Positions 9,225-18,732 of a stretch of 64,000 nt of DNA are shown here, one piece after another; the first letter of the stretch is position 1; each line of letters opens with the position of its first letter. Under the pieces are notes generated by a model. That model worked only from the letters and a program-made list of their open reading frames with translations. It was not told the DNA's origin and did no database searches. This DNA comes from Lachnospiraceae bacterium (GTDB lineage Bacteria; Bacillota_A; Clostridia; Lachnospirales; Lachnospiraceae): NCBI GenBank assembly GCA_004556565.1, contig SFGN01000015.1:13301-77300 (forward strand). Direction: 5' to 3'. Made by a program: the position numbers and the translations under genes.

Positions 9225-9344
9225 TCATTTCTTTTTCTGCTGTAAGTATAATACGGCTCCACTAACGGAAATTTCACACATTTCACAGATACCGCCCTCA
9301 TAACTCACCTCATTCACTCCGCATTTTTCACATTTCCATGACAT
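9225..9344 (-). CDS. Mini zinc-ribbon protein (39 aa)
   Basis: A very short reading frame beginning MSWKCEKCG and ending in QQKKK. It has two CxxC pairs (Cys5/Cys8 and Cys20/Cys23), enough for one zinc ribbon, and a basic tail. The ATG follows GAGGAGG with good spacing and the gene sits in the gap between the coiled-coil membrane protein and the GH3 gene on the same strand. Zinc ribbons recur in four proteins of this locus, which supports it as a real gene. No function is known. Confidence 0.65.
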   Translation of the reverse strand: MSWKCEKCGVNEVSYEGGICEMCEISVSGAVLYLQQKKK

Positions 9345-9423
9345 AAATGTCCCTCCTCATGCCGTATTATCGTAAATACATCCTTCTCCTGGTTTCGGAG
9401 ATAATCCCCAAAACATCTGTTAT

Positions 9424-10857
9424 TTACATCAGAGTTTTTTTAACACGCAAAATCCGCGCCACAGATTCATTAAGCCTTTCCACACTTATTCTCCCGTCAT
9501 ATACAGCATTCAGCACCCCCTGATATGCACTGTAAAAATCCGACGGCATAAGAAGAAGATCACATCCTGCTCCGATCGCCATTACTGCTGTGTCTGCGGC
9601 AGAATAATTCTGGGAAATTGCTCCCATATTCAGTGCATCAGTCACTACCACCCCTTCAAAACCAAGTTGATTCCTCAAAATGTCTGTCACTACCGAATAT
9701 GACAGTGAGGACGGTATACCGTCCCCTGTAATTCCCGGAACAGAAATATGTCCTACCATAACAAATTTTACGCCATTTTGAATTGCCTGTGCAAAGGGAA
9801 TCATTTCATTTGTCATCATCTGTTCCAGTGTTTTATCCGTATAAGCATAACCCTCATGGGTATCTCCTGCCGTAGCGCCATGCCCGGGAAAATGCTTGAC
9901 CGCCCCGTAAACGCCATAATCATGCAGCCCGTTCAGAACCTGCTGCACCATCACGGACACCTGATTACAGTCCGGACCAAAAGATCTGTTCCACACCACG
10001 GTGTTAGACGGGTTTGACAGGACATCTGCCACCGGGGCGAAATCCAGATTAAATCCATACTGCGAAAGGTAACTGCCGAGAGTCTGCCCGATCGTATATG
10101 CCCTCTGAGGATCCGTAACCTGTGACATATTCTCGATCAGCGGTATTCCTGCAAGACCGCTGTTTCCGATTCTGGCAACAGTTCCTCCTTCTTCATCGAT
10201 ACAGGTAAACACCGGAAGCCCGATTCTTTCCATACTGTACTGCTGCGTTGCTGAAAGCATCTGCATTACCTGCTCACCGCTCTGGATATTTCCGGAAAAA
10301 TACACAAACCCGCCGACCGGATACTGATATAAACTGTTTCTTGTGGCATCTCCCGCGGCAACCGCCACATCCACGCCGGTCAACGTTTCCGGTGTTATGA
10401 TAAAAAGCTGGGCAACCTTTTCTTCCGTAGTCAGCCGCTGAAGCTGCTCCTGAACCCATGCTTCCTCGGCCTCCTCTTCACTGATTTCTGCATCATCTTT
10501 CTTATCGGCAGCTTTATCCTCAGGCACATTATCTTCTGAATCGTCCGCAGAAGATTCCGCATCACCGTTATTTGAATCCGGTACACCGGAATCATTTTCG
10601 GAAATATCATTCCTGTCGGAATCGACTGTAGTTTTCCAGGAATTAAAATACATCCCAAGAGCAATTCCGAACGCGGCACAGGCGGCCATCAGCACTGCCA
10701 TGCCTGCTATCATCTTCACTTTTGATTTTCTGCTGTTTACGGCCTTCCCGCTGCTTTTAATTGTCTGTTCTTTTTTTGCCTTCCAACCGCTTTCAGTTAT
10801 CTGTCCATTTTTTGTCTTCCCGCTGCTTTCAGCCGCCTCATTATTTTCAATCTTCAT
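9424..10857 (-). CDS. Membrane-anchored GH3 beta-N-acetylhexosaminidase-like protein
   Basis: About 477 residues with an N-terminal cytoplasmic segment, one TM anchor near residues 48-68, an acidic Ser/Asp/Glu-rich linker, then a glycoside hydrolase family 3 domain outside the cell. The NagZ-type signature is clear: KHFPGHGATAGDTHEG with the catalytic His/Asp pair, and VVTDALNMGAI near the C-terminus with the nucleophile Asp. Such enzymes release N-acetylglucosamine from peptidoglycan fragments. The likely start ATG lies inside the end of the upstream C-type-lectin-like gene, an 11-nt overlap that implies translational coupling. It may trim cell wall at the site where this locus acts. Confidence 0.85.
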   Translation of the reverse strand: MKIENNEAAESSGKTKNGQITESGWKAKKEQTIKSSGKAVNSRKSKVKMIAGMAVLMAACAAFGIALGMYFNSWKTTVDSDRNDISENDSGVPDSNNGDAESSADDSEDNVPEDKAADKKDDAEISEEEAEEAWVQEQLQRLTTEEKVAQLFIITPETLTGVDVAVAAGDATRNSLYQYPVGGFVYFSGNIQSGEQVMQMLSATQQYSMERIGLPVFTCIDEEGGTVARIGNSGLAGIPLIENMSQVTDPQRAYTIGQTLGSYLSQYGFNLDFAPVADVLSNPSNTVVWNRSFGPDCNQVSVMVQQVLNGLHDYGVYGAVKHFPGHGATAGDTHEGYAYTDKTLEQMMTNEMIPFAQAIQNGVKFVMVGHISVPGITGDGIPSSLSYSVVTDILRNQLGFEGVVVTDALNMGAISQNYSAADTAVMAIGAGCDLLLMPSDFYSAYQGVLNAVYDGRISVERLNESVARILRVKKTLM

Positions 10858-12073
10858 ATTCAATGATGTAACCTACTTTCCCGCTGAATGCAGATACGGC
10901 TGCCGGAATATTTTCCGGTCCGTCATTCCATACCCATCTTCCTTCGCCTGAGTAATAAAAAATGTTCATGTATGGCTCTTCAATTTTCAGGTTCGGATCT
11001 TCATAACTCGGTTCGCCTGCCATCCATTCACCGTTACACCATACATCAGGATTCCCGTTAAGCCGCTCCCCATAAGTATCACCATTTTCATCAACCCAGT
11101 AATAGCCTTTTCCGTCCGGTTCTTTACAGCCTCCGATATAAAAATGTATCGAATTGCATCCATATGTGGAAATAAGCTTTAAGAGATACTGGTATTCCTC
11201 ATAGGAATTAATACGCACAAGATATCCACCTTTTGAACGACTGTCATTAAACGCCTGTTTCCACCCGCAGTCCTTGATTACAATCTCATAATTATGAATC
11301 CCGCCTTCTGTAGAATCATATAAAGGTCCATCCGTTGTCTCAATCGTTTTTACATCCGCAAGAACCTTTTCCCCTTTCACTGTCAGTCCGGCCGTCATTA
11401 TGATTTCCCGGGCTTCATAATCTGTCAGATCAATGTCAGCAGGTGTTTTGTCAATATATATGTATTTTACGTCATTTAATAGTTTCTTGTTTCCATCCTG
11501 GTCATAAGCATATACAGAAGCCTTTTCCTCCAGTGAAAGAACCTCTCCCATCATCGTCCCGGACACCTCGCAATCCAGGAAATTGATGCAGTCTAAATCA
11601 GCTTTCGCTTCATCCTTATACTCCGGCTCGTCGGAAGTAACATTTTTCGTCCCGTCATCTTCTTCCCCGTCGGCATTCTCCTGTGAAAGCTGCATAGAGC
11701 TCTTTTCCGTGTCCTGAGCATCGCGGCCCTTCCGGAACAATGTGATTCCGACAATCAATGCTCCGATAATCACCACTGCCGCAATCGAAATAATCAGGTA
11801 CAATCTGTTCTTATTATCCTTTGTCTGAGTGGCTCCGGCCGTATCCCATGTATTATCTTTGGGCCCGCCGCCGCTCATTTTCTCGTCTTCCGCACGAATC
11901 AGTTCCGCGCCACATTCCGGACAGAATACATCATCGACTCCCACTTCTGTTCCACATTCCGGACAATATTTTACACCACTTCTTTTTACGCTGCCGCCGG
12001 AAACCGGTGCCCCGCACTCCGGGCAAAACGCAGCGTCATCCGGAATCCATTCCTTACATACATTACAAATCAT
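10847..12073 (-). CDS. Double zinc-ribbon, single-TM protein with C-type-lectin-like ectodomain
   Basis: A 408-residue protein. Two zinc ribbons (CxxC pairs near residues 3-20 and 37-54) lie in the cytoplasm, a TM segment near residues 93-115 follows, then an acidic linker and, from about residue 265, a domain with the look of a C-type lectin fold: WKQAFNDSRSKGGYLVRINSYEEYQYL, then WVDENGDTYG, GEPSYEDPNLKIEEPY and WVWNDGP. These match the conserved order of helix, WxxG, EPN-like loop and W-D segments of the fold. A carbohydrate or protein ligand at the wall is an inference. It is transcribed with the GH3 gene. Confidence 0.75.
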   Translation of the reverse strand: MICNVCKEWIPDDAAFCPECGAPVSGGSVKRSGVKYCPECGTEVGVDDVFCPECGAELIRAEDEKMSGGGPKDNTWDTAGATQTKDNKNRLYLIISIAAVVIIGALIVGITLFRKGRDAQDTEKSSMQLSQENADGEEDDGTKNVTSDEPEYKDEAKADLDCINFLDCEVSGTMMGEVLSLEEKASVYAYDQDGNKKLLNDVKYIYIDKTPADIDLTDYEAREIIMTAGLTVKGEKVLADVKTIETTDGPLYDSTEGGIHNYEIVIKDCGWKQAFNDSRSKGGYLVRINSYEEYQYLLKLISTYGCNSIHFYIGGCKEPDGKGYYWVDENGDTYGERLNGNPDVWCNGEWMAGEPSYEDPNLKIEEPYMNIFYYSGEGRWVWNDGPENIPAAVSAFSGKVGYIIEYED

Positions 12074-12193
12074 AACGTTCCCTCCTCACCTTTCACTTTT
12101 TTAAGTATATTATTTTCTTTTTAAAAAAACAATCCGTGTATCAAAAGAATCATCAAAAAATAACATATTCTGCACCACATTTTCCTCAATACA

Positions 12194-12222
12194 TTGACAC
12201 TTTTAACAAATGCTTATATAAT
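12194..12222 (+). promoter_or_regulatory. Consensus sigma-A promoter for the BFD-like gene
   Basis: TTGACA at 12194-12199 and TATAAT at 12217-12222 are separated by 17 nt, a perfect match to the housekeeping consensus, about 80 nt upstream of the small ferredoxin-like gene. Confidence 0.85.
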
Positions 12223-12304
12223 ATTCCTAGCAGTAAACATTCCAAATCAGCACTGTGCACTGAAAGAATAACGTACACAGGATATCCAAGGAGAGGTGAA
12301 ACGT

Positions 12305-12499
12305 ATGGAAAATTATACCATTTGCAACTGTAAAAAAGTAACATATTTTGACGTTGAGGACGCGCTGAAAAACAGCAAAGTTTTTGAGGATGTTGAAAAA
12401 ACATTTGAAGAAGTTCAAAAAATTACGCATTGCACCACAGGCTGCGGCGGCTGCCATGACAAAATTCTGGATGCCATTTCCGAAATCATGGCCAAGTAA
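12305..12499 (+). CDS. BFD-like [2Fe-2S]-binding protein
   Basis: A 64-residue protein with CxC at residues 7-9 and CTTGCGGC near residues 44-51. Four cysteines in this C-x-C ... C-x(n)-C-x-x-C style are the ligand set of BFD-like [2Fe-2S] domains, known from bacterioferritin-associated ferredoxin and NAD(P)H-dependent reductases. The start ATG is placed 5 nt after GAGGTGA, an almost complete match to the anti-Shine-Dalgarno. It is a single gene with its own consensus promoter and terminator, on the opposite strand to its neighbours. A role in iron-sulfur or iron storage metabolism is an inference. Confidence 0.8.
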   Translation: MENYTICNCKKVTYFDVEDALKNSKVFEDVEKTFEEVQKITHCTTGCGGCHDKILDAISEIMAK

Positions 12500-12531
12500 C
12501 TTTACACACAAACGCCCTCGAAAGACGTTGG

Positions 12532-12560
12532 GAAGCGACATTTCTGCCGCTTCTTTTTTG
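12532..12560 (+). terminator. Intrinsic terminator after the BFD-like gene
   Basis: GAAGCG and CGCTTC form a 6-bp stem around a 10-nt loop, followed by a run of T residues. Confidence 0.7.
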
Positions 12561-12625
12561 TTGCCATACACATATTAGAAATAAAGAAGTGAACCCGACA
12601 GATTTTTGATATCAGATATCCCTCC

Positions 12626-13357
12626 TTACAAATACCTTTTTCCGGATGATCCAAACTGCTTTCCGATCCTGTCTTCAAAAAAGCCCGCTCCGATAAGAGA
12701 ACATACGCAGCATAGCATTCCCACAAGGATTACGGATATGCTTCCGACCTGTTCCAGCATTCCAGGTATATTTAACAGGTAATACAGAAAAATCACCATA
12801 AACTCAACAGCAAGTATCTTAATAACTCCCGGAACTATGATTGTCAGGAGAACCCACAAACAATACTCCCAGACCAGCATTTTCATAATAAAGAATCCAC
12901 CTATAAGCAGAAATGCCGTAATTACAGCCAACAGTATCCTGATTCCGAGCGAATAGTCGGAAAAGAAATTTATAAGTTTTTTATACACCATTTCCATAAT
13001 AAACGCAGTTGCTATCGCCGTGAGAATCGGGATAGATATCATTTTCAGCGGCGCAGTTGCCGCCCTTCTGAAATCAGAGCATTGCTCTCTCTTTGCAATA
13101 TCCAAAAAGTAAGAAACCAGTTTTCCAATCACCCGGAACAACAAAGCACATATCAGACTTTTCAAAAGATTTTCAGCGAAAACCTGCTCACCCAGCGGTA
13201 ATATCCCGGTTCCGGTAATCCCAAAATATCCCTCCACCAGGTCTGCAACATTGTCGATCCAGGGCAGACTGCTCATCAGAGAAATCAGCCAGCCGGATTT
13301 CAGGCAGATTAAAACAAGGGAAATTTCAACAATTGTAAATAAAACCATTCCGGTCAT
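12626..13357 (-). CDS. Multi-pass membrane protein (hypothetical)
   Basis: About 243 residues and largely hydrophobic, with five or six TM segments. The start ATG is preceded by AAAGGAG at 8 nt; an earlier in-frame ATG is less well placed. No transporter signature is visible. Two short basic loops (a KREQ region and the C-terminal RIGKQF) probably face the cytoplasm. It lies just after the transglutaminase-like lipoprotein gene with 250 nt between, so it may be transcribed separately. Confidence 0.65.
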   Translation of the reverse strand: MTGMVLFTIVEISLVLICLKSGWLISLMSSLPWIDNVADLVEGYFGITGTGILPLGEQVFAENLLKSLICALLFRVIGKLVSYFLDIAKREQCSDFRRAATAPLKMISIPILTAIATAFIMEMVYKKLINFFSDYSLGIRILLAVITAFLLIGGFFIMKMLVWEYCLWVLLTIIVPGVIKILAVEFMVIFLYYLLNIPGMLEQVGSISVILVGMLCCVCSLIGAGFFEDRIGKQFGSSGKRYL

Positions 13358-13608
13358 AATATGTACTCCTTTCACCATTTATTTGTACAATATGTATTAT
13401 ATACCTTAATATACAAAAATTTTTTTCAATTTATAGCAGCCATAATAGTTTGATAATGTTTCCTTTGCTGACCTCGTGGATTTGGTCCCTTTGACATTAC
13501 ACTTACTACATCAGCATAATTAAAGTTAACCGTAGTGAATTTGTAAGCTCTTTGCAATACAATAGCTTATTTTTTACCTACAGATATCTTTGTGTATGGT
13601 ATATACAC

Positions 13609-14709
13609 TCAAAAATGGTTCTCTGGACCTTTTTTATATGCTTTCGCCGCCGATGCGGGGTACAGCCCTGCATCCCATGTCCGGCTCTGAAGCATATACT
13701 GATCTGTCACGAGCAAGTATGCCGTCCTGGCATTTTTATCCCACTGGGCGCCGCCGTCGTTCCAGGTGACATCCATGTGATACCATTCCCCATCCAGCTT
13801 TACAAGATTCCAGGCATGTCCGCCGCCGTTCGTACAGGTTCCGATGATGAAATCGCATTCCACTCCAAAGTCATTCAGCATGAGCTTTGCCGTTTTTGCA
13901 TAGCCGTCACATACGGCACTTCCGTCTTTTAACGCGCTGTGCGGTGTGTGTGTCTCCGCCGGATACGGCTCGGATGCCGGATAGACAATCGTATCACAGA
14001 GATAATCGTTTACGGCACATACGATTTCATACTGGGAAAGACCGTCGACATTTATCTGACTCTCCGCCTGTTTCAGCAGACCGCGCGTTTCCTCTTTCAT
14101 CTGAATCAGCAGATCCACATCCAGGTCATAATTTAATTTTAACGTTACAATCGGATTTCCGCCGTAGCTGAAGCTGCCGACACTATGTACATCCATAGGG
14201 TCATCACGCTCCAACTCCCTGTATGCGGACAGAATTTCATCCGTCGTGACCTGATATCCACCATCCACCCGGAAGGATTCAACTTCTTCCGTGCCGTCCA
14301 GCATCTCATGCATCAGGTCTTTTAAATCCTGATGGGACGCCACTGTCTCCACTGTATCTTCTGAACCGCCTCCGTCGGACGGGTCGGCCCCGGATGTTCC
14401 ACCGGATGAACCATCCTCTGAGGTGTCTCCGTCTGCATCCTTCTTCGCTTCTCTTCGGACTTTGTCCGCCTCGTCATCAGACATCTGATAACCGGTCGGG
14501 TCGCTGCGCGAATCCGAATATTCTGTTATGAGGTTATTTAAAAGCTGTTCGCTTGAAATAAACGGCTGATCCTGCTCCGTTTTTCCCTGTCCGAATTCTT
14601 CTGCCCCGTCGGCTATTACAGATTCCACCGTAGGCTGTTCTCCACACCCGGAAATAAACAGGCATAATGATAATAATGACAACAGAAGATATCTTTTAAA
14701 ATTTTTCAC
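13609..14709 (-). CDS. Lipoprotein with transglutaminase/protease-like domain
   Basis: A 366-residue exported protein. The N-terminus is a lipoprotein signal with Cys22 as the likely lipidated residue (FISGC). A long Ser/Gly/Asp/Glu-rich linker (about residues 65-125) leads to a transglutaminase-like fold: GSAVCDGYAKTAKLM (Cys267), GGGHAWNLV (His298) and WYHMDVTWND (Asp313) give the complete Cys-His-Asp triad. Bacterial members act as proteases, cross-linkers or amidases at the surface. It is the last gene of the tubulin-like operon, 43 nt after the 1326-residue membrane protein, and probably works on the outer side of that complex. Confidence 0.85.
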   Translation of the reverse strand: MKNFKRYLLLSLLSLCLFISGCGEQPTVESVIADGAEEFGQGKTEQDQPFISSEQLLNNLITEYSDSRSDPTGYQMSDDEADKVRREAKKDADGDTSEDGSSGGTSGADPSDGGGSEDTVETVASHQDLKDLMHEMLDGTEEVESFRVDGGYQVTTDEILSAYRELERDDPMDVHSVGSFSYGGNPIVTLKLNYDLDVDLLIQMKEETRGLLKQAESQINVDGLSQYEIVCAVNDYLCDTIVYPASEPYPAETHTPHSALKDGSAVCDGYAKTAKLMLNDFGVECDFIIGTCTNGGGHAWNLVKLDGEWYHMDVTWNDGGAQWDKNARTAYLLVTDQYMLQSRTWDAGLYPASAAKAYKKGPENHF

Positions 14710-14751
14710 ACGCTTTTCCTCCTATAGAACTCAGATAACTGCCCATCGTGA

Positions 14752-17700
14752 CTATAGCTTGTTTACAAGTTCTTCCATTACTTTATACGGTGTCAGATGG
14801 CTGCCTTCCTGTTCTTTCGCCTCAAATTCCTTCTTTAACATACGGAAGCCTTCCCCGTATTCGTCATTTCGCAGCATCAGCTGTGCTTCCAGATAATCCG
14901 CATACTCATCTTCACCGAGCTTACGCATCGCATCCACCTCCATATAACTTGCATGTCCTTCCAGAATTTTAAGCGCATCCTTCGGATGTTTATTATAAAG
15001 TCTCTTAACATTTAGATTGTCGAACTGCCATGCGTGTGTCAGCTCATGGATCATAGTATCTCTGACCGCATTTTTCGGTCCTCTGGCTTCAATCCAGAGT
15101 TCATGGTTCTTATGCTGATAGAAGCCCAGAATTCTTCCGCCTCCGGATGACTTGCAGTGTTCCCTGATAGCCTCTGCCGATTTAAGCCGAAGATGGATAT
15201 TCTTTCTCAGCCTGATTTTGTAACCTTTGCAGAGGAAATCCACAGTTTCCAGATAAAGCTCTTTGATTTCTTCTCTCTGCCCGATCTGCTGCTGTTTACA
15301 GCTCCTGCACATCTTCCGACCGTCATCCATATGATAAGAAAAGATAGATGTTTTTCCACAGAAACTGCAGACATATGCCTCCTTGACCGATACACCCTTT
15401 CTTTCTGTAAGCCTCGGTTTTTCATGCGAAGAAAGTATTCTTCTGCAGAACGCCAGCACTTCCTCCGGTGCAAAACAAGGTGCGATATCTTCTCCGCCGA
15501 GATTCAGGTAAACCGCCTTCTTTTCTCTTCCCATAACAGTGTCCTGCTCTTCTGTCTGTTGTATATCCGAATCGCCGGATTCCATGGATGTATTTTCACT
15601 TCCGCCGGTTTCCTTCTCTTTTTCCGCAGTACTTTGGGTATTCTCTTTCAGATACCACTCCAGATAAGATGCCATCATCTGAAAAACCTTCATGTAATTC
15701 GTAGAAAGGCTTGTCAGTATCCCCATTTCCAGGCTGCTGAATTCTACCACATATATACAAATATATTCTTCATTATCATCTTCACCTGTATCAATATTTT
15801 TTGAAAATGAAACAATACTGCGTACCTTATCTTCGAGCTGTGCATGTTCAGAATCCTCAAAAAGCCTGTCCCAGTAATCCGATTCCGAATCAAATTCCGT
15901 AACCGCAAACAGATTCCGGTGATTGGCCGGATACAGAGTCTTAAACATCTCGCGGAGCATAAATGCGATCAAAAGCTCTGCCTCTTTTGCCCGCTCGCCA
16001 AACTGATCTTTCCTGAGTTTCATCTGAAGCACCTGAATATTATGATGGTGTACAGACACCGGCTGCCCGTTCAGATCTTTTACGTCATACAGCCTGAGTG
16101 CTCCCGGCTTCCGGAAAGCCACATCCTGCAGAGATGCCCAGTAGCCGTAAATTTTTCTTTCCACATCTGCCGAATACAGATTGAAATCCAGAACATCCAT
16201 ATCGACACACTCGTCTGTCTTTCTCATGTTGCTGAATGCAAACTCGCTCACCTGCAGATAATCCCTCTTATCTGTAGGCATCGTCTGCTCCACGAATACC
16301 ATACCGTCTTTAACATTCAGGATCCGGTGCATATGCCCGTTAATCGGAACAACCTGTCCCCGCAGATATGTATTATAAGCATTTCCCTTCAGAACCGGCA
16401 ATTCTTCTACTACATTATTTTTGGAAACCAGTTTTGTGAATTCCAGTTTTCCTTTTATCCGCCTGCGGATATTTTCATCCGACAGTTTCACTATAGTTTT
16501 GTGTACATAACAATCCTTTTCCATATCAAACGGGTACTCTTCCTCAAACCGGAAGCATTCAAAAATATTGTAGAACTCTTTTGTATTCAGGACATCCCTC
16601 AGGCAGTCCGAAAGAAGCTCTGTCACATTTTCATATCCCCAACCATATTCCTGGTTCTTTTTCATCAGTTCCGTCTCATCGACTCCCGCATTGCACAGTT
16701 CCAGCAAAAGTGCCAGAAAACGTGTTGTTCTTAATCCGGAACGATAACTGATAAATGCATCAAAATCATTATTCCGAAGAATCTCTTCATTCAGATTTGC
16801 CGCAAAATATTCCCGAAGCATATAGGCAGGAGATATCACATGGATCATTGTGGCATCAGTACCGCCGTACTTCATCCACGCCCAGAGTGTATTTAAAAAA
16901 TTATACTCCGAATCATATAGGATCAGCATTTCCATTTCCTGACGTTTTGCCAGTGAAAAGGAATTGAACACCAGCATTTTGTTCAGATCGACCCCGCAGC
17001 CCAGATATCCAAGGATTTCCTGATAACTCATCGTCATCGCATCCTGATAGGTATGGTATCCTTTTCCGTCACTGCTGAAAATTTTCACACGCGGGAAATC
17101 ATACTTCACTGCCAGCAATGCAAGCGGAATCGAAACTCCGAGATACGGAGACTGTATTCCGCCGATACCCTGTGCCTGCTGGATTTTATAAATACTGTCT
17201 TCAGCCCAGAGCATCAGATACAGACGATTCCTAAGCTGGTCATTTTTAAAAGGATGAAGCTCCTGATTTGTATAATACTCAAAAGATGTCCGCAGAGAAT
17301 CGCTGTCAATTTCCGACATCAGAATAAACTGTATAAAATGGCGTACTTTAGACAATTCTGCAAATACAATTTCTTTCTGGACATTTCCCTGGGCACAGAA
17401 CTCCACACTGTCACATAAAACAACTGCCGAAAGATCTGCAAAGAAATCTGCCCGTTTATCAATCAGCCTGTGATTTACAAAATCACGGTAGGAGCAGACG
17501 AGGATACTCATTTCTTCATTACTGTCCGCGCCGTCGATATCTGCGATTTTCCAGATGCTGTAAATCTTATTAATTTGGTTCAGAGCCTTTGCCAACTCCC
17601 GTTTAATCAGGGCGGCTTCCGTTTTGCTCTTGCAGAGAATCATAAATGTCTTTTCCTGCGAAATATAAAAATTCATATACGCAGCCAGATAAATAAGGAA

Positions 17701-18732
17701 CTCACCCTGAATATAATCCCTGACATTTATGGAATTCCCGTTCAGAAGAGAGATCAAAGCATTCTGGAATGATGAATTCTGCCGGATATGGATTTCTCTC
17801 AGCTGATTATCCAGCATTTCAAGAACCTCCGGCTGTTCGCATGTCTGTTTCTGATCCTGGCTCAGCCCGTTATTCACAAGTCCATCCTTGCAGACCTTCC
17901 TGTTTTCCAAGACTTTAGTGCCTATCAGTGCCTCTGTTCCCCTGAATTCCTCACAATACAACGCCATCAGCGCCTTCATATCTCCTTCCAGGTGTTCTGA
18001 CACCGCTTCAGAGCCGTAAGTACCCGCTTCATAATCTACATTTCCTTCCAGAAAATACTGAATCTGTTCAAACAACACATAGCCCGCCATCGGGAGCATA
18101 TACCAGCCTTCCACAAGATTCACTGTATGTGCTGCAAACCACTCGGAGGCAGAATAGATTCCCACACTGATAAAAATAATCTCTGCCGCCTGAAGCAGGG
18201 CAAACACATATTTCATCCGCTCTGCCCAGAGGCTCATGGTAAATCCCCGTGCCGTTACCTGATATTTTCCTTCTTCTTTGTTCATCTCGTATACGTTGTT
18301 TGTTACTACCCACGGGAAATGCACTGCCTTCTGCATCCAGCCCATATCCTGTGTATCCAGAAATGAACCGCCCGCCGGAAATATTATTCTCATAATGAGG
18401 AATAAGATTCCCACCCCTAAAAGAAGCATCAGATTTACGATAAGCAGCGTAACGACCAGGTAAACCAGTTCAAAGCGGCGCATCGGGAGAACCAGATTCC
18501 AGAAAGCCTGAAGCGGCCTGAAATTAATAATTTTGTCGACGGCAAGCAGCCAGTATGTAAATGTATATCTGTTGCACAGTACAAATAACGCGGCCAGATA
18601 TACCGCCAGATATCTGCAGTGCAGATAACGTTCTTCTTTCGCATACCTTGATGCACGGATAACGGTATGAACACACCAGTAAATCCCGCAAACGGCAAGA
18701 AGGAAGGCAATATAGCTTAATAATTTAATCAT
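14752..18732 (-). CDS. Giant membrane protein with zinc finger and HEXXH peptidase domain
   Basis: 1326 residues. The first 230 residues carry about five TM segments. The long middle part is soluble; around residues 365-470 it has alternating hydrophobic strands that faintly recall helicase-like folds (ILCKSKTEAAL, ILVCSYRDF, AVVLCDSVEF) but no Walker A. Near residue 1120 a CxxC...CxxC zinc finger (CSFCGKTS, CRSCKQQ) precedes a metallopeptidase-type segment IHELTHAWQ (His1229, Glu1230, His1233) with an EGHASYMEVDA motif that could give the third ligand. The ATG overlaps the stop of the upstream gene by 4 nt (translational coupling). I do not recognise a named family; the peptidase call is motif-based. 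Confidence 0.7.
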   Translation of the reverse strand: MIKLLSYIAFLLAVCGIYWCVHTVIRASRYAKEERYLHCRYLAVYLAALFVLCNRYTFTYWLLAVDKIINFRPLQAFWNLVLPMRRFELVYLVVTLLIVNLMLLLGVGILFLIMRIIFPAGGSFLDTQDMGWMQKAVHFPWVVTNNVYEMNKEEGKYQVTARGFTMSLWAERMKYVFALLQAAEIIFISVGIYSASEWFAAHTVNLVEGWYMLPMAGYVLFEQIQYFLEGNVDYEAGTYGSEAVSEHLEGDMKALMALYCEEFRGTEALIGTKVLENRKVCKDGLVNNGLSQDQKQTCEQPEVLEMLDNQLREIHIRQNSSFQNALISLLNGNSINVRDYIQGEFLIYLAAYMNFYISQEKTFMILCKSKTEAALIKRELAKALNQINKIYSIWKIADIDGADSNEEMSILVCSYRDFVNHRLIDKRADFFADLSAVVLCDSVEFCAQGNVQKEIVFAELSKVRHFIQFILMSEIDSDSLRTSFEYYTNQELHPFKNDQLRNRLYLMLWAEDSIYKIQQAQGIGGIQSPYLGVSIPLALLAVKYDFPRVKIFSSDGKGYHTYQDAMTMSYQEILGYLGCGVDLNKMLVFNSFSLAKRQEMEMLILYDSEYNFLNTLWAWMKYGGTDATMIHVISPAYMLREYFAANLNEEILRNNDFDAFISYRSGLRTTRFLALLLELCNAGVDETELMKKNQEYGWGYENVTELLSDCLRDVLNTKEFYNIFECFRFEEEYPFDMEKDCYVHKTIVKLSDENIRRRIKGKLEFTKLVSKNNVVEELPVLKGNAYNTYLRGQVVPINGHMHRILNVKDGMVFVEQTMPTDKRDYLQVSEFAFSNMRKTDECVDMDVLDFNLYSADVERKIYGYWASLQDVAFRKPGALRLYDVKDLNGQPVSVHHHNIQVLQMKLRKDQFGERAKEAELLIAFMLREMFKTLYPANHRNLFAVTEFDSESDYWDRLFEDSEHAQLEDKVRSIVSFSKNIDTGEDDNEEYICIYVVEFSSLEMGILTSLSTNYMKVFQMMASYLEWYLKENTQSTAEKEKETGGSENTSMESGDSDIQQTEEQDTVMGREKKAVYLNLGGEDIAPCFAPEEVLAFCRRILSSHEKPRLTERKGVSVKEAYVCSFCGKTSIFSYHMDDGRKMCRSCKQQQIGQREEIKELYLETVDFLCKGYKIRLRKNIHLRLKSAEAIREHCKSSGGGRILGFYQHKNHELWIEARGPKNAVRDTMIHELTHAWQFDNLNVKRLYNKHPKDALKILEGHASYMEVDAMRKLGEDEYADYLEAQLMLRNDEYGEGFRMLKKEFEAKEQEGSHLTPYKVMEELVNKL

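Noticed and set aside
8396..9265. Long plus-strand open frame opposite the coiled-coil membrane protein
   Set aside because: No ribosome site, Cys/Phe/Arg-rich low-complexity composition, and it mirrors the conserved minus-strand gene.
15844..16734. 296-codon plus-strand open frame inside the giant membrane-protein gene
   Set aside because: Antisense shadow; His/Phe/Ile-rich composition typical of reversed coding sequence.
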